DNA of 33,889 nt from NCBI GenBank assembly GCA_019120075.1, contig DWVT01000203.1, positions 1 through 33,889 on the forward strand, given 5' to 3'. Each line of letters begins with the position of its first letter. Position 1 is the stretch's first letter. The DNA is from Candidatus Mediterraneibacter excrementigallinarum. GTDB taxonomy: Bacteria; Bacillota; Clostridia; Lachnospirales; Lachnospiraceae. Shown one piece after another: positions 7,497 through 17,917 of this stretch. The translations under genes were made by a program, and so were the position numbers. The notes beneath the pieces are model-generated. The model worked only from the letters and a program-made list of their open reading frames with translations. It searched no databases and had not been told where the DNA came from.

Positions 7497-7560
7497 AAAA
7501 GGGAGCGGTGCAGACATAGCCGGATTGTAATCTTTCCGTTCTGTCTGCACCGCTCCCCTT
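7497..7560 (-). terminator. Intrinsic terminator of glyA
   Basis: Perfect 16-bp inverted repeat (7501-7516 with 7542-7557) with a 25-base loop that can fold further. Read leftward from glyA it is followed by TTTT (7497-7500). It could also slow plus-strand transcription, which would meet only a short T-run. Confidence 0.85.
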
Positions 7561-7603
7561 TATCCCGATCCGCTGCGGCGGGAACAGCCCACCGAATCAG
7601 ATT

Positions 7604-8839
7604 TTAACAGAGCGGATACTTCTCCGTCAGCTCTGCAACCATCTTCCGTGCCTTCTCCACGTTATCCTCGCTCTCGATCACCATGGCGATGATCTCCGCG
7701 ATCTTATCCATATCGTCCTCTTTCATCCCGCGTGTAGTCACTGCCGGAGTGCCAAGGCGAACACCGCTTGTGACAAACGGAGAACGGGGATCGTTGGGGA
7801 TCGTATTCTTGTTGCATGTCACGTGCGCATCGTCGAGACGCTTCTCCAGCTCTTTTCCGCTGACTCCTGCCTCTGTCAGGTCTACCAGCATGAGATGGTT
7901 GTCCGTATCGCCGGATACGATCTTCACACCGCGTTTTTTCAGCCCTTCGCACAGAGCCTTTGCATTCTTCACGATCTGTTTCTGATACTCTTTGAACTCC
8001 GGCTGAAGCGCCTCTTTGAAGCAGACTGCCTTTGCCGCGATCACATGCATCAGAGGACCTCCCTGGATTCCCGGGAATACAGCCTTATTGAAGTTGAACT
8101 TCTCGTTCATCTCATTGCTGGAGAGGATCATTCCTCCGCGGGGACCACGCAATGTTTTGTGGGTCGTAGTCGTCGTCACATGTGCATAAGGGATCGGGCT
8201 CGGGTGCAGTCCTGCAGCCACAAGACCTGCGATATGCGCCATATCAACCATGAGATATGCTCCGACTTCATCCGCGATCTCGCGAAAACGTTTGAAATCG
8301 ATAGTGCGGGCATATGCGCTGGCGCCGGCTACGATCATTTTCGGTCTGCACTCTTTTGCGATCCGAAGTACCTCATCATAGTCGATCACGCCTTCATCGT
8401 TCACGCCGTAGGGAACTACATTGTAATATTTTCCTGACATATTGACCGGTGATCCATGAGTCAGGTGTCCGCCATGATCCAGGTTCATACCCATATATGT
8501 GTCTCCCGGCTGAAGTATGGCAAAAAATACTGCCATATTTGCCTGTGCGCCGGAATGGGGCTGGACATTGACGTATTCGCAGCCGAAGAGTTCCTTTGCA
8601 CGCTCCCTGGCAAGGTCTTCCACCACGTCAACACACTGGCATCCGCCGTAATAACGTTTTCCCGGATATCCTTCCGCATATTTATTGGTCAGCGGACTTC
8701 CCATTGCAGCCATCACTGCCTTGCTGACCCAGTTTTCAGACGCGATCAGCTCGATATGCGAATTCTGTCTCTCCATCTCGTCCTTGATCGCCCCTGCGAT
8801 CTCCGGATCCGTTGCCATGATCTCATCGAAGTCGTACAT
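7604..8839 (-). CDS. glyA: Serine hydroxymethyltransferase
   Basis: PLP enzyme interconverting serine + tetrahydrofolate and glycine + 5,10-methylene-THF, the main source of one-carbon units. About 411 residues, the family length. The PLP lysine lies in [15 protein letters not shown] (about residue 228). SENWVS near the N-terminus and the [13 protein letters not shown] folate/dimer region are typical. Two in-frame ATGs exist, at 8845 and 8839. I prefer 8839 because GGAGG then lies 9 bases away, whereas it would nearly touch the first ATG. It has its own promoter (8938-8966) and a strong terminator (7497-7560). Confidence 0.96.
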   Translation of the reverse strand: MYDFDEIMATDPEIAGAIKDEMERQNSHIELIASENWVSKAVMAAMGSPLTNKYAEGYPGKRYYGGCQCVDVVEDLARERAKELFGCEYVNVQPHSGAQANMAVFFAILQPGDTYMGMNLDHGGHLTHGSPVNMSGKYYNVVPYGVNDEGVIDYDEVLRIAKECRPKMIVAGASAYARTIDFKRFREIADEVGAYLMVDMAHIAGLVAAGLHPSPIPYAHVTTTTTHKTLRGPRGGMILSSNEMNEKFNFNKAVFPGIQGGPLMHVIAAKAVCFKEALQPEFKEYQKQIVKNAKALCEGLKKRGVKIVSGDTDNHLMLVDLTEAGVSGKELEKRLDDAHVTCNKNTIPNDPRSPFVTSGVRLGTPAVTTRGMKEDDMDKIAEIIAMVIESEDNVEKARKMVAELTEKYPLC

Positions 8840-8878
8840 TCTCATTCTCCTCCATATAATTTAGTCCAGACAGCAGCC

Positions 8879-8916
8879 ATGGAAATCTTTTCCATCCGCC
8901 GACAGGTTTTCCTGCC
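8879..8916 (-). promoter_or_regulatory. Hairpins in the glyA leader
   Basis: The ~90-base leader of glyA contains two short hairpins: a perfect 7-bp ATGGAAA/TTTCCAT (8879-8895, loop of 3) and a 6-bp stem with an AAAA loop (8901-8916). I could not match them to the glycine, THF or SAM riboswitch consensus and see no anti-terminator arrangement, so regulation here is unproven. Confidence 0.35.
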
Positions 8917-8937
8917 CCTGCGCCGCCTATGAAAAAG

Positions 8938-8966
8938 ATTATATCACGCTCCACCCGCTTCGTCCA
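8938..8966 (-). promoter_or_regulatory. glyA promoter
   Basis: Minus-strand TATAAT (8938-8943) with an upstream TGA (extended -10), a 17-base spacer and TGGACG (8961-8966) as a weak -35. It lies just downstream of the polC terminator, so glyA is an independent unit. Confidence 0.7.
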
Positions 8967-8976
8967 TAAGAAAGTA

Positions 8977-9009
8977 GGTCCGCCGGCAGTACATCCCCGC
9001 CGGCGGACC
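8977..9009 (-). terminator. Terminator-like hairpin after polC
   Basis: Perfect 11-bp GC-rich stem (8977-8987 with 8999-9009) and 11-base loop, 19 bases past the polC stop. Leftward it is followed by the T-rich TACTTTCTTA rather than a solid T-run, so termination may be partial. In an organism with rho this could also be assisted. Confidence 0.7.
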
Positions 9010-9028
9010 CAGACTCCCGCCAGAAGCC

Positions 9029-12000
9029 TCAGAAATCAAACAGCGACAGCTGATTGCTCTGCGGCAGATCTCCAAACAGTCCCAGATCAGCCATCAGATC
9101 GATGACCGTCTTGCTGACTTTCGTCCGCTGACGGAAATCATCCAGAGACAGATAGGGACCGTCTTTCGACGCTTCTTCCACCGCCTCCGCGGCCTTGTCG
9201 CCCATACCTTCAATACTCGCAAGAGAAGGCATGAGTTTGCCGTCTATGATCTGGAACATCTTTGCCTTTGCCCGATAGATGTCAATGGGCATAAATTCAA
9301 ATCCCCGGGCATACATCTCCTGGACGATCTTCATATCCTTCATGACATCCTGTTCCTTCTTGCTCAGAGAATCGCTCCTCTTTTTATAATCTTTCATATA
9401 ATAATCCAGTTTTTCTTTTCCCTGACACATAATCTCATAGGAAAAGGCATCCGCCCTGATTCCGAAATACGCCGCGTAGTAGGCAAGGGGATAATGGATC
9501 TTGCAGTAAGCGATACGGTAAGCCATCATGACATAGGCCGCGGCATGTGCCTTCGGGAACATGTAGCTGATCTTTTTACAGGACCAGATATACCAGTCAG
9601 GAACATCCTGCGCTTTCATGGCTTCCTCCCACTCGGGCTTGAGTCCCTTTCCTTTACGGACACTCTCCATGATCGTAAACGCAAGCGCGCTCTCCACCCC
9701 TTTGTTGATCAGATAGATCATGATATCGTCTCGGGTACAGATTGCCGTGGAGATGGTCGCCTTCCCGGACTTTACCAGTTCCTGGGCATTTCCCAGCCAC
9801 ACATTCGTTCCGTGCGACAGCCCGGAAATACGGATCAGATCCGAAAGAGTCTGAGGTTTTGTGTCCTCTACCATCTGGATGACGAAATCCGTACCAAACT
9901 CCGGAATTCCAAGACAGCCCAGCTTACATCCGTCGATATCCTCCGGTTTGATTCCCAGCACGTCCGTGCCATGGAAAAGCTCGATCACTTCCTTGTCATC
10001 CAGCGGGATATCCGTTGCGATAAACGGATGCTCCGCGTTGTATTCATTGTCCATTGCATCAGAGGTGATATAGTCCTCAAGTGTACGGATCATCGTCGGA
10101 TCATCATGACCCAGGATATCCAGCTTCAACAGGTTATGATCGATGGAATGGTAGTCGAAATGTGTTGTCGTGATCCCGCATTCCATATCGTTGGCCGGAT
10201 GCTGCACCGGCGTGAATTCATTGATGTTGTGTCCGTGAGGAAGGACGACAATACCGCCGGGATGCTGTCCGGTACTCCTCCGGATCCCGGTACACCCTTC
10301 TGTGATCCTCTCTATCTCACAGCGCCGTTTTCTCTGATCATGATCCTCGTAATAGTTTTTCACAAAGCCGTAAGCCGTCTTATCCGCAAGCGTGCCGATC
10401 GTTCCGGCTTTAAATGTATGGCCTTCTCCAAAAAGGACCTCCGTATATTTGTGTGCTTTTGCCTGATAATCTCCGGAGAAGTTCAGGTCGATATCCGGCT
10501 CCTTATCGCCCTTGAATCCAAGGAAAGTCTCAAAGGGAATATCAAATCCCGCCTTCACCAGCTTTTCCCCGCATACAGGGCAGTTTTTATCCGGCATGTC
10601 ATACCCGCATCCTCCTGCAAACGCGCGGACCTCCTCGGATTCAAAATCGCTGTAATGGCATTTCTTGCAGTAATAGTGGGGGCTTAACGGATTAACCTCC
10701 GTAATCCCGGCCATGGTCGCCACAAAAGACGATCCGACAGATCCTCTTGATCCTACCAGATATCCGTCTGCATTGGATTTCCACACCAGTTTCTGGGCAA
10801 TGATATACATAACGGCATAACCGTTGGATATAATCGAGTTCAGTTCTTTTTCCAGTCGGGAGGAAACCTGTACCGGCAGATCCTCTCCATACATCTCATG
10901 TGCCTTTCTGTAACAGATATTGCGAAGTTCCTGGTCTGAATTTTCAATGACCGGAGGACATTTGTTGGGATTTACCGGCGAGATCTTCTCCACCATTTTC
11001 GCGATCTTGTTCGGGTTGTCGATCACGATCTCCCGCGCCTTCGCGGATCCAAGATAGGCAAATTCGTCCAGCATCTCCTCCGTCGTCCGCAGGAACAGAG
11101 GCGGCTGAGTATCTGCGTCGTCAAATCCTTTTCCTGCCATGATGATACGGCGGTACACTTCGTCCTCAGGATCAAGGAAATGAACATCACAGGTCGCCAC
11201 AACAGGTTTCTTGAATTTTTCTCCCAGTTCCACGATCTGTCTGTTCAGATTGCGAAGATCTTCCTCTGACGTCACATCCGGGATCTTGTCGCTTTCGATC
11301 ATAAACCGGTTGTTTCCAACAGGCTGGATCTCGTAATAATCATAGAAATCCGCAAGACGCGCGATCTGTTCGGAAGAACGTTTTTCAAGCACAGCTCGGT
11401 AAAGCTCGCCGGCCTCGCAGGCACTTCCGATGATCAGCCCTTCCCTGTGTTCATTCAGAAGGCTCTTTGGAATTCTCGGTCTTCTGGCATAATAAGTCAG
11501 ATGGGATTCCGTGATCAGCTGATACAGATTGAATCTTCCGATATCGTTCTTTGCAAGGATAATGATGTGATATGTGGCCATTTTCCGTATGGCATTCACA
11601 TTCCGGTCTCCAAAATGGTTCATCTCCCTGAGTGTGTTGATGTTTCTTTCCCGGAGCATCTCCACAAACTTGACAAAGATTTCCGCGGTCGCCCCCGCGT
11701 CATCCACAGCCCGGTGGTGATTCTCCAGGGAGATTCCCAGTGCTTTCGCCACAATATTCAGCTTATATTTGGACAGCGTAGGAAGGAGCACTCTGGCAAG
11801 GGCAACCGTATCCACATAGGTAAACTTCCTGTCAACAGCCTGATTTCTGCAGTTTTCCTCGATAAATCCCACGTCGAATCCGGCGTTGTGAGCAACAAGG
11901 ATACCATCACCCATAAACTCAAGAAACTGCGGAAGGATCACTTCGATCGTCGGCGAATCCATGACCATCTCATCCGTGATACTGGTCAGGTTTGTGATCT

Positions 12001-13552
12001 CAAAGGGAATGGGGCGCTCCGGATTTACGAAAGTGCTGAACCTGTCCACGATCTCGCCGTTGACAACTTTTACCGCGCCGATCTCGATGATCCTGTCACG
12101 GACCGCGCTGAATCCGGTAGTCTCTATATCGAAGACGATGTAGGTGTCATCCAGTGTCTGGTCTCCCGCATTCACTGCAATGTCAGTAAGATCATCTACC
12201 ACATAGCCCTCCACACCGTAGAGTACTTTAAAAGGATCGTCCGCATCCAGTGTCTCTATGTAATGATTGGCGTCTGGAAACGCCTGAGCCACACCGTGAT
12301 CCGTGATAGCGATGGCCGGATGTCCCCAGTCATGAGCCCTCTTTACGATGTCTTTCACTTCCGATACTCCGTCCATATCACTCATCTTTGTATGGCAGTG
12401 GAGTTCCACCCTTTTCGCAGGGCTCAGGTCCTTTCTTGAGACAGTAAAATCGCCGATCTTTTTGATGCCGGTCACAGAGCCGATAGTCAGCTCGCCGTCA
12501 AACTTGTCAATGGTAGTGATACCTTTGATCTTTACAAAAACACCTTTTTTCAATTCTGCAAGGATCTCGGGAAGCTGATCATTTCTCGTAAACATTTTCA
12601 CTGTGATCGTATCTGTAAAATCTGTCACCGCGAACATGATGATCGTCTTTTCATTCCGGATCTCACGGGTATCAAAGTTAATGATCTTCCCGTGGATCGT
12701 AATCTCACCCATCTCTGTGATCACCTGATCCAGTGTGATCGGTTCGTCATCAAAATTCTTTCCGTAAATAAGGTTCGGATCATCTCCGATCTTGACCGGA
12801 CGGTAGAAGTCCTTTTTCCGGAATTCCTTTCTCCCCTTCTCCCTGTGTCCATTACCTGACCCGGATTTTCCGCTTCCCTGACCGGAAGGTGAAGTTTTTT
12901 TCTCCGGATCGTCTTTCTTTTTCTCACTCTTCTGCGGGGGCTCCTCGCCGCGCTGCCTTGCCCGTCTCTCAAAGATAGCGTTGATCTCCTGCTGGATCCG
13001 CTGCTCGTCATATTCCCGCGTCCCGCTTCCCTCTGAGGAGCGGTAGGATATACGGATATCCGCCGGTATTCGGAACCTGCGGTCATAAATTTCTTCAAGG
13101 AGAGACAGGATTTCTTCCTTCCGCCCTTCCGATACGATCGTATTGACCAGCCCCAGATTGACAATCCCGCCTTCTTCAAAAGTGATCTCAGCTTGAGCAA
13201 ACATATTTGCCGCAAGGACACTGATCGTCTTAAGCTCCTCTATGATACTCTCTCTGTATTCCCTCATAAGCGCTTCTGCGGTGTACTGTCCGGACAGTTC
13301 ATAGACTTCCCTGATCTGAACAGCTACAGATGTTGTCCCGAAGAGCTGTTCCTTGATCCGCTGTTCCATCTGCCAGATCTGTTTCTTCTGGATCAGATGC
13401 CGGCTGAAAATGTGAACGTGAAGAAAATCACGACTGGAATTCGTCGTGATCTTCTGTACTTCTACATCTCCGAAGAGAATCCTTATATCGTCCTCCACCT
13501 TCAGTGTGGGGAACACATTGAAAAACGTCTTTTCGTTTTTTACTGCTTCCAA
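9029..13552 (-). CDS. polC: DNA polymerase III, PolC-type alpha subunit with proofreading exonuclease
   Basis: The replicative polymerase of low-GC Gram-positives, 1507 aa (usual ~1430-1460). Order: N-terminal region (1-195); a Lys/Glu/Gly/Ser-rich linker (about 197-250); OB domain ([15 protein letters not shown], about 283-370); PHP domain opening at [11 protein letters not shown] (about 382); the DEDD exonuclease starting VFDIETTG (about 473) inserted in PHP; then the polymerase core with the catalytic aspartates in [11 protein letters not shown]. The long charged linker explains the extra length. The start overlaps the ispG stop by 13 bases, implying translational coupling. It is the last gene of the long minus-strand run. 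Confidence 0.97.
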   Translation of the reverse strand: MEAVKNEKTFFNVFPTLKVEDDIRILFGDVEVQKITTNSSRDFLHVHIFSRHLIQKKQIWQMEQRIKEQLFGTTSVAVQIREVYELSGQYTAEALMREYRESIIEELKTISVLAANMFAQAEITFEEGGIVNLGLVNTIVSEGRKEEILSLLEEIYDRRFRIPADIRISYRSSEGSGTREYDEQRIQQEINAIFERRARQRGEEPPQKSEKKKDDPEKKTSPSGQGSGKSGSGNGHREKGRKEFRKKDFYRPVKIGDDPNLIYGKNFDDEPITLDQVITEMGEITIHGKIINFDTREIRNEKTIIMFAVTDFTDTITVKMFTRNDQLPEILAELKKGVFVKIKGITTIDKFDGELTIGSVTGIKKIGDFTVSRKDLSPAKRVELHCHTKMSDMDGVSEVKDIVKRAHDWGHPAIAITDHGVAQAFPDANHYIETLDADDPFKVLYGVEGYVVDDLTDIAVNAGDQTLDDTYIVFDIETTGFSAVRDRIIEIGAVKVVNGEIVDRFSTFVNPERPIPFEITNLTSITDEMVMDSPTIEVILPQFLEFMGDGILVAHNAGFDVGFIEENCRNQAVDRKFTYVDTVALARVLLPTLSKYKLNIVAKALGISLENHHRAVDDAGATAEIFVKFVEMLRERNINTLREMNHFGDRNVNAIRKMATYHIIILAKNDIGRFNLYQLITESHLTYYARRPRIPKSLLNEHREGLIIGSACEAGELYRAVLEKRSSEQIARLADFYDYYEIQPVGNNRFMIESDKIPDVTSEEDLRNLNRQIVELGEKFKKPVVATCDVHFLDPEDEVYRRIIMAGKGFDDADTQPPLFLRTTEEMLDEFAYLGSAKAREIVIDNPNKIAKMVEKISPVNPNKCPPVIENSDQELRNICYRKAHEMYGEDLPVQVSSRLEKELNSIISNGYAVMYIIAQKLVWKSNADGYLVGSRGSVGSSFVATMAGITEVNPLSPHYYCKKCHYSDFESEEVRAFAGGCGYDMPDKNCPVCGEKLVKAGFDIPFETFLGFKGDKEPDIDLNFSGDYQAKAHKYTEVLFGEGHTFKAGTIGTLADKTAYGFVKNYYEDHDQRKRRCEIERITEGCTGIRRSTGQHPGGIVVLPHGHNINEFTPVQHPANDMECGITTTHFDYHSIDHNLLKLDILGHDDPTMIRTLEDYITSDAMDNEYNAEHPFIATDIPLDDKEVIELFHGTDVLGIKPEDIDGCKLGCLGIPEFGTDFVIQMVEDTKPQTLSDLIRISGLSHGTNVWLGNAQELVKSGKATISTAICTRDDIMIYLINKGVESALAFTIMESVRKGKGLKPEWEEAMKAQDVPDWYIWSCKKISYMFPKAHAAAYVMMAYRIAYCKIHYPLAYYAAYFGIRADAFSYEIMCQGKEKLDYYMKDYKKRSDSLSKKEQDVMKDMKIVQEMYARGFEFMPIDIYRAKAKMFQIIDGKLMPSLASIEGMGDKAAEAVEEASKDGPYLSLDDFRQRTKVSKTVIDLMADLGLFGDLPQSNQLSLFDF

Positions 13553-14595
13553 TCTAACAACTCCTGACGTAATGTGCTGAGAAGTTCCTCCTCTTTTACC
13601 TTCTTTACGATCTGTCCCTTTTTGATGAGAAGACCTTCGCCGATACCGCCTGCGATCCCGATGTCCGCCTCTTTCGCCTCTCCGGGGCCATTTACCGCAC
13701 AGCCCATGACCGCCACTTTGATATCCAGCGGAATGTCAGCCACCATTTTTTCCACTTCGTTGGCAAGTCCTATCAGATCGATCTTTGTCCTTCCGCAGGT
13801 GGGACAGGATACCACTTCGATGCCGCCTCTGCGCAGTCCAAGCGTCTTCAGGATCAGCTTTGCGGTGCGGATTTCTTCCACCGGATCCCCTGTAAGAGAA
13901 ACCCGGATGGTATTTCCGATCCCTTCATGGAGGATGATCCCCAGCCCGACGGAAGACTTGATATTTCCGGAATATACCGTGCCGGACTCCGTGATGCCTA
14001 CATGGAGCGGGTAGGGACACTGTTTCGCGATCAGTTCATGTGCCTCGACGCACATCATCACATCCGATGATTTGATACTGACGACAAGATTGTCATATCC
14101 CATCTCCTCGATCATATGGACTTTGTCGAGCGCGCTCTCTACGATTCCTTCTGCGGTCACACCGCCATATTTCTCCAGCAGATGTTTCTCCAGAGAACCG
14201 CTGTTTACCCCCACACGGATCGGTACGCCGTACTCTTTTGCCTTATCCACCACAGCCTGCACTTTTTCCCGTGAGCCGATATTTCCCGGATTGATCCGGA
14301 TCTTGTCCGCCCCGTTCTCGATCGCCGCGATGGCAAGTCTGTAGTCAAAATGGATATCCGCCACAAGCGGAATATGGATATTCTTCTTTATCTCTCTGAG
14401 CGCCTCCGCTGCCTCCATGGTCGGAACCGCACAGCGTATAATATCACATCCGGCCGCCTCAAGGCGCAGGATCTGTTCCGTTGTCGCCTTAACATCTTCT
14501 GTTTTCGTATTTGTCATGGACTGGATGGCGATGGGATTGTCCCCGCCGATCTTTACATTTCCGATCAAAATTTCCTTTGTCTGATTTCTGTACAT
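13540..14595 (-). CDS. ispG: 4-hydroxy-3-methylbut-2-en-1-yl diphosphate synthase
   Basis: The penultimate step of the MEP isoprenoid pathway, converting MEcPP to HMBPP with a 4Fe-4S cluster. 351 residues, the bacterial length. The N-terminal TIM barrel has [11 protein letters not shown] and IRINPGNIG. The cluster ligands are visible as CPTCG (Cys264, Cys267) and GCAVNGPGE (Cys299 and Glu306). It lies between a small anchored protein and polC, overlapping polC by 13 bases. In related Firmicutes ispG also precedes polC, often with dxr and an RseP-like protease; those two are absent here. Confidence 0.97.
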   Translation of the reverse strand: MYRNQTKEILIGNVKIGGDNPIAIQSMTNTKTEDVKATTEQILRLEAAGCDIIRCAVPTMEAAEALREIKKNIHIPLVADIHFDYRLAIAAIENGADKIRINPGNIGSREKVQAVVDKAKEYGVPIRVGVNSGSLEKHLLEKYGGVTAEGIVESALDKVHMIEEMGYDNLVVSIKSSDVMMCVEAHELIAKQCPYPLHVGITESGTVYSGNIKSSVGLGIILHEGIGNTIRVSLTGDPVEEIRTAKLILKTLGLRRGGIEVVSCPTCGRTKIDLIGLANEVEKMVADIPLDIKVAVMGCAVNGPGEAKEADIGIAGGIGEGLLIKKGQIVKKVKEEELLSTLRQELLDWKQ

Positions 14596-14610
14596 CTGAC
14601 TTTTCTCCCA

Positions 14611-15054
14611 TCAATTCTTCTCAAAGACCATCTGGTTCCCATATTCCCTCTCCGTCAGGGTCAGGGTCGTATTTTCGATATTGTATTCATATGTGCCCTC
14701 AATGCTGTCGATCAGGTCTTCAAGCTGCGCCTCGGTGATATCGCCTTCCGAGGATTTCGCCTGCTCCTCGATCATCTCCTCGCTGACATGCACTGTGAGT
14801 ACTTTTGTGGACTTATCCACGCTGCATTCCGTCCTGGCGCCAATGCTGCCGTCTGAAACGAAGACACTGTCCCTTTCATCCGTAAATGTCAGAGTAAGGT
14901 CGCCTTCCTCACTGACCCAGGTTCCCTCAAGAGGGTTATCCGTAAACAGCTTAACGACAAAGAACACTGCCACAATAATGATAAGGACAGAAGAAACTGT
15001 CAGTACAGCCCTCCATGCCGTGTTTCTTTTTTCTTCACTGTTTTTCATAAGCAT
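14611..15054 (-). CDS. Membrane-anchored hypothetical protein with an extracytoplasmic beta-rich domain
   Basis: About 147 residues. A short basic N-terminus is followed by one membrane segment (about 15-38, AVLTVSSVLIIIVAVFFVV), then an outside domain opening with NPLEGTWVSEEGDLTLTF. The repeated GTW.../TLTLTE strands resemble small lipocalin-like domains seen in Firmicutes (DUF5640-like), but I cannot name it with confidence. Near the start, GTG at 15060, ATG at 15054 and ATG at 15048 are in frame. I chose 15054 because AAGGGG lies about 10 bases upstream. It has the same strand and close spacing as ispG (15 bases). Function unknown. Confidence 0.7.
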   Translation of the reverse strand: MLMKNSEEKRNTAWRAVLTVSSVLIIIVAVFFVVKLFTDNPLEGTWVSEEGDLTLTFTDERDSVFVSDGSIGARTECSVDKSTKVLTVHVSEEMIEEQAKSSEGDITEAQLEDLIDSIEGTYEYNIENTTLTLTEREYGNQMVFEKN

Positions 15055-15099
15055 GATCACATTTCCCCTTCCGTCCTTAATGATGTCTGGCTTATCTGT

Positions 15100-15609
15100 C
15101 TATCCGAACAGGAATCCGAGAAAACCGTATGACAGCACTGTCATGATAAATGCTGCGAGGCAGACGCCCAGCACGATCGCCGGAAACGCTTTCCGGAAGC
15201 GGATTCCCAAAAGAGCGGCAATCAGCGCGCCTGTCCATGCTCCTGTACCCGGCAGCGGTATTCCCACAAAAATCACCAGTCCCCAGAACTCATACTTCTC
15301 GATCTGATCACTCTTGCTCATCGCTTTTTTCTCCAGCTTTTCCACGATGGGCTTCAGTTTTTTCGTTCCCTTCATCCAGTCAAAGATCTTTGTGATCAGA
15401 AGAAGGATGAACGGGATCGGGAGCAGATTTCCGACCACACAGATCGGGATTGCCTGCCACATCGGGATGTCAAGCAGCGCCGGTCCGGCTGCAAGAAGTC
15501 CGCCTCTGAGTTCCAGGATCGGCACCATGGAAATGATAAACGCGATAAATTCTTTACCGATCTTTCCTCCAAGTGCTCCGATAAACCAGTCTATTAATGC
15601 TTCACTCAT
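15100..15609 (-). CDS. Small multidrug export-like membrane protein (COG2426)
   Basis: A 169-residue integral membrane protein of the Sm_multidrug_ex (PF06695) type. About four hydrophobic segments are visible (20-45, 50-75, 108-130, 140-167), with family-typical ELRGGLLAAG near the N-terminus and GIPLPGTGAWTG in the second half. The family name suggests export, but no transport activity is firmly established. It is 14 bases upstream of the region holding hisC's stop and may be cotranscribed with it. Confidence 0.85.
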   Translation of the reverse strand: MSEALIDWFIGALGGKIGKEFIAFIISMVPILELRGGLLAAGPALLDIPMWQAIPICVVGNLLPIPFILLLITKIFDWMKGTKKLKPIVEKLEKKAMSKSDQIEKYEFWGLVIFVGIPLPGTGAWTGALIAALLGIRFRKAFPAIVLGVCLAAFIMTVLSYGFLGFLFG

Positions 15610-15623
15610 AAATAGAATTCTCC

Positions 15624-16688
15624 TTATTTCTTGATATATTCATCGAGGAAATCAAAGAGAGCCTTCATTTCCTCCGGCGTTCCTATGGTGATCCGGAGAT
15701 AATCTCCGATTCTGCCGCCGTCCCAGTGTCTGACATAGATGTCATTTTCTTTCAGCGCGCGGAACAGTTCTCCCGCGTCTTTCTCCGGATGGGACGCAAA
15801 AATAAAATTAGCCTTTGCGTCCGGAAAGATAAAGCCGAGTTCTTTCAGTTTTTCCTTTGCCTGCTCTCTGGTCTCTACTATCTTACGGACACTTTCATGG
15901 AAATATTCCCCATCCTTCACAGCCTCCACGCCGCATAGGATGGATGTCTGGTTCATGGTATAGGAGTTGAAAGAATACTTCACATTATTCAGCGCCCGGA
16001 TCAGATCCGGATTGGAGACCGCGTATCCGATCCGCATCCCCGCCATGCTCCTGGCCTTGGAAAAAGTCTGGACCACGATCAGATTGTCATACCTGTCGAT
16101 CAGCTCCATGGCCGATTTCCCGGCAAAATCAATATAAGCCTCGTCAACGATCACAACAGAATCTCTGTTGTGTTCCAGAATATCTTCCACAAAGTCAAGT
16201 TCCTCATAGATTGCTGTAGGAGCATTCGGATTCGGGAAAATGATTCCTCCATTCTCCCTGTAATAATCCTCCCTCACGATCCGGAAATCCTCATCCAGCG
16301 CGGGGCACTCATAGGGAATCCGGTAGAGATCCGCCCAGACTTTATAAAAGGAGTATGTAATGTCCGGAAAAAGGATGGGTTTCTCTGAATTGAAAAATGT
16401 GAGGAAGCACATGGAGAGCACGTCATCGGATCCCACTCCCACAAACACCTGATCATCCCCGACTCCGTAACACTCCGCGAGCGCATGCGCAAGTAAGCCT
16501 GCCTCCGGATCCGGATACAGTCTGAGTCTGTCTGTATCCATCTCCTTCAGGACTCTGCGCACTCCCGGCGCCGGCGGATACGGGTTCTCGTTGGTATTCA
16601 GTTTGATGACCCGGTTCTGGGGCTGCTCCCCCGGCACATAAGGCTCCGTTCTCCGGATGTTCTTCAGTAACTCTGCTCTTATCGTCAT
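15624..16688 (-). CDS. hisC: Histidinol-phosphate aminotransferase
   Basis: A 354-residue fold-type I PLP aminotransferase that converts imidazole-acetol phosphate to histidinol phosphate. LNTNENPYPPAP near the N-terminus and TFSKARSMAGMRIGY (PLP lysine about 211) are strong HisC features. VDEAYIDF supplies the PLP-ring Asp. No other his gene lies in the window, so it is a stand-alone hisC in a housekeeping run. It follows another aminotransferase by 16 bases. Such enzymes can also accept aromatic amino acids, which would link it to the ior operon, but that is speculation. Confidence 0.9.
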   Translation of the reverse strand: MTIRAELLKNIRRTEPYVPGEQPQNRVIKLNTNENPYPPAPGVRRVLKEMDTDRLRLYPDPEAGLLAHALAECYGVGDDQVFVGVGSDDVLSMCFLTFFNSEKPILFPDITYSFYKVWADLYRIPYECPALDEDFRIVREDYYRENGGIIFPNPNAPTAIYEELDFVEDILEHNRDSVVIVDEAYIDFAGKSAMELIDRYDNLIVVQTFSKARSMAGMRIGYAVSNPDLIRALNNVKYSFNSYTMNQTSILCGVEAVKDGEYFHESVRKIVETREQAKEKLKELGFIFPDAKANFIFASHPEKDAGELFRALKENDIYVRHWDGGRIGDYLRITIGTPEEMKALFDFLDEYIKK

Positions 16689-16704
16689 GATCCTTCACTC
16701 CCGC

Positions 16705-17892
16705 TTATTTGTATTCTGCTGCAAGTTCCGCAAACTTCGGCAGAGAGTTGACGATGGTCTCATATGCAACGCAGTAGGCAATGCGGACATATCCCGGACA
16801 TCCGAAAGAGCTTCCCGGAACAAGAAGGATATTGTATTTCTTTGCCGCCGCACAGAATTCTTTCTCGTCCTCCACCGGTGATTTCACAAACAGATAAAAC
16901 GCTCCCTCCGGTTTGATGCACTCAAAGCCCAGGTCTTTTAATCCATTATACAACGTTTCCCTGTTTCTGTCATAGAAGGAAATGTCTGTTTTTTCATTGA
17001 GGCAGGCTTTCACCACTTTCTGCTGAAGAGTCGGCGCGTTGACAAATCCCAGGATACGTGTCGCCACGTTTGCAGCCGCGATCAGATCCTCACTGTCCGC
17101 GGCCTCATCCGGGATCACCAGATAGCCGATCCTCTCTCCCGGAAGGGAAAGGGATTTACTGTAGGAATAGCCCACTACCGTATTGTCATAATATTTAGTA
17201 AGGTAAGGAACCTCGACGCCGTCATAGGCCAGTTCTCTGTAAGGTTCATCCGAGATCAGATAGATATCCGTCCCGTATTCCTTCTGTTTCTTCTCCATAA
17301 CCGCAGCCATCTTTTTGATGGTATCCTCAGAGTAGACAACTCCGGTGGGGTTGTTCGGCGTATTGACGATGACCGCCTTTGTCTTTGGGGTGATCTTCTC
17401 CTCGAACTCATCCAGTTTCGGCTGGAATGTGGCAGTGTCAGGAGATATCTCCACGAGCACGCCGTCGTAATTGTTCACATAGCTTCTGTACTCTCCGAAA
17501 TACGGAACAAAAGTGATCACTTCGTCACCCGGATTGAGAAGCGCCTTCAGGATCACATTCAGACCTCCTGCCGCCCCCACTGTCATGGTGATGTTTTTCC
17601 CGGAAAAGGCTGTGCCAAACCGATCATTGAGAGACTCTGCCACTGCCTGACGCACATCTTCATACCCGGCATTGCTGTTTGTATACCCATGAAGAACAAC
17701 CGGATCCTCCTCGTTAAGGAGATCAATGATCGCCTTCTTCACAGCCTCCGGCGCAGGGACATTCGGGTTGCCCAGACTGAAGTCAAAGACATTCTCCGCC
17801 CCGTAGATCTTTGCCAGACGGTTGCCTTCCTCAAACATCGCGCGGATCGCCGAACTGTTTGCCACCATGTTTTCCATTTTCTTTGAAATCAT
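16705..17892 (-). CDS. Class I/II PLP-dependent aminotransferase
   Basis: About 395 residues of fold-type I aminotransferase. Visible: SLGNPNVPAP, the substrate-pocket loop; NTPNNPTGVVY; SDEPYRE; and the PLP lysine in YSYSKSLSLPGERIG (about 246). It groups by look with aspartate/aromatic aminotransferases of clostridia; I cannot fix the amino donor. A GTG at 17901 is in frame, but GGAG lies 8 bases before the ATG at 17892, so I start there. It is 16 bases upstream of hisC. It might supply arylpyruvates to IorAB, an inference from chemistry rather than location. Confidence 0.88.
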   Translation of the reverse strand: MISKKMENMVANSSAIRAMFEEGNRLAKIYGAENVFDFSLGNPNVPAPEAVKKAIIDLLNEEDPVVLHGYTNSNAGYEDVRQAVAESLNDRFGTAFSGKNITMTVGAAGGLNVILKALLNPGDEVITFVPYFGEYRSYVNNYDGVLVEISPDTATFQPKLDEFEEKITPKTKAVIVNTPNNPTGVVYSEDTIKKMAAVMEKKQKEYGTDIYLISDEPYRELAYDGVEVPYLTKYYDNTVVGYSYSKSLSLPGERIGYLVIPDEAADSEDLIAAANVATRILGFVNAPTLQQKVVKACLNEKTDISFYDRNRETLYNGLKDLGFECIKPEGAFYLFVKSPVEDEKEFCAAAKKYNILLVPGSSFGCPGYVRIAYCVAYETIVNSLPKFAELAAEYK

Positions 17893-17917
17893 CACTTTCA
17901 CTCCATTTCTTCTGTAA

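Noticed and set aside
7111-7607. Open frames of 71 and 148 codons in the glyA-paaK gap
   Set aside because: They cross the stems of E1 and the glyA terminator, are Arg/Ser-rich and lack ribosome sites.
8846-8935. Glycine or THF riboswitch upstream of glyA
   Set aside because: The leader is too short and lacks the conserved core sequences I know for these classes.
9494-10687. A 397-codon open frame on plus inside polC
   Set aside because: It lies wholly opposite the polymerase core and shows only reverse-complement composition.
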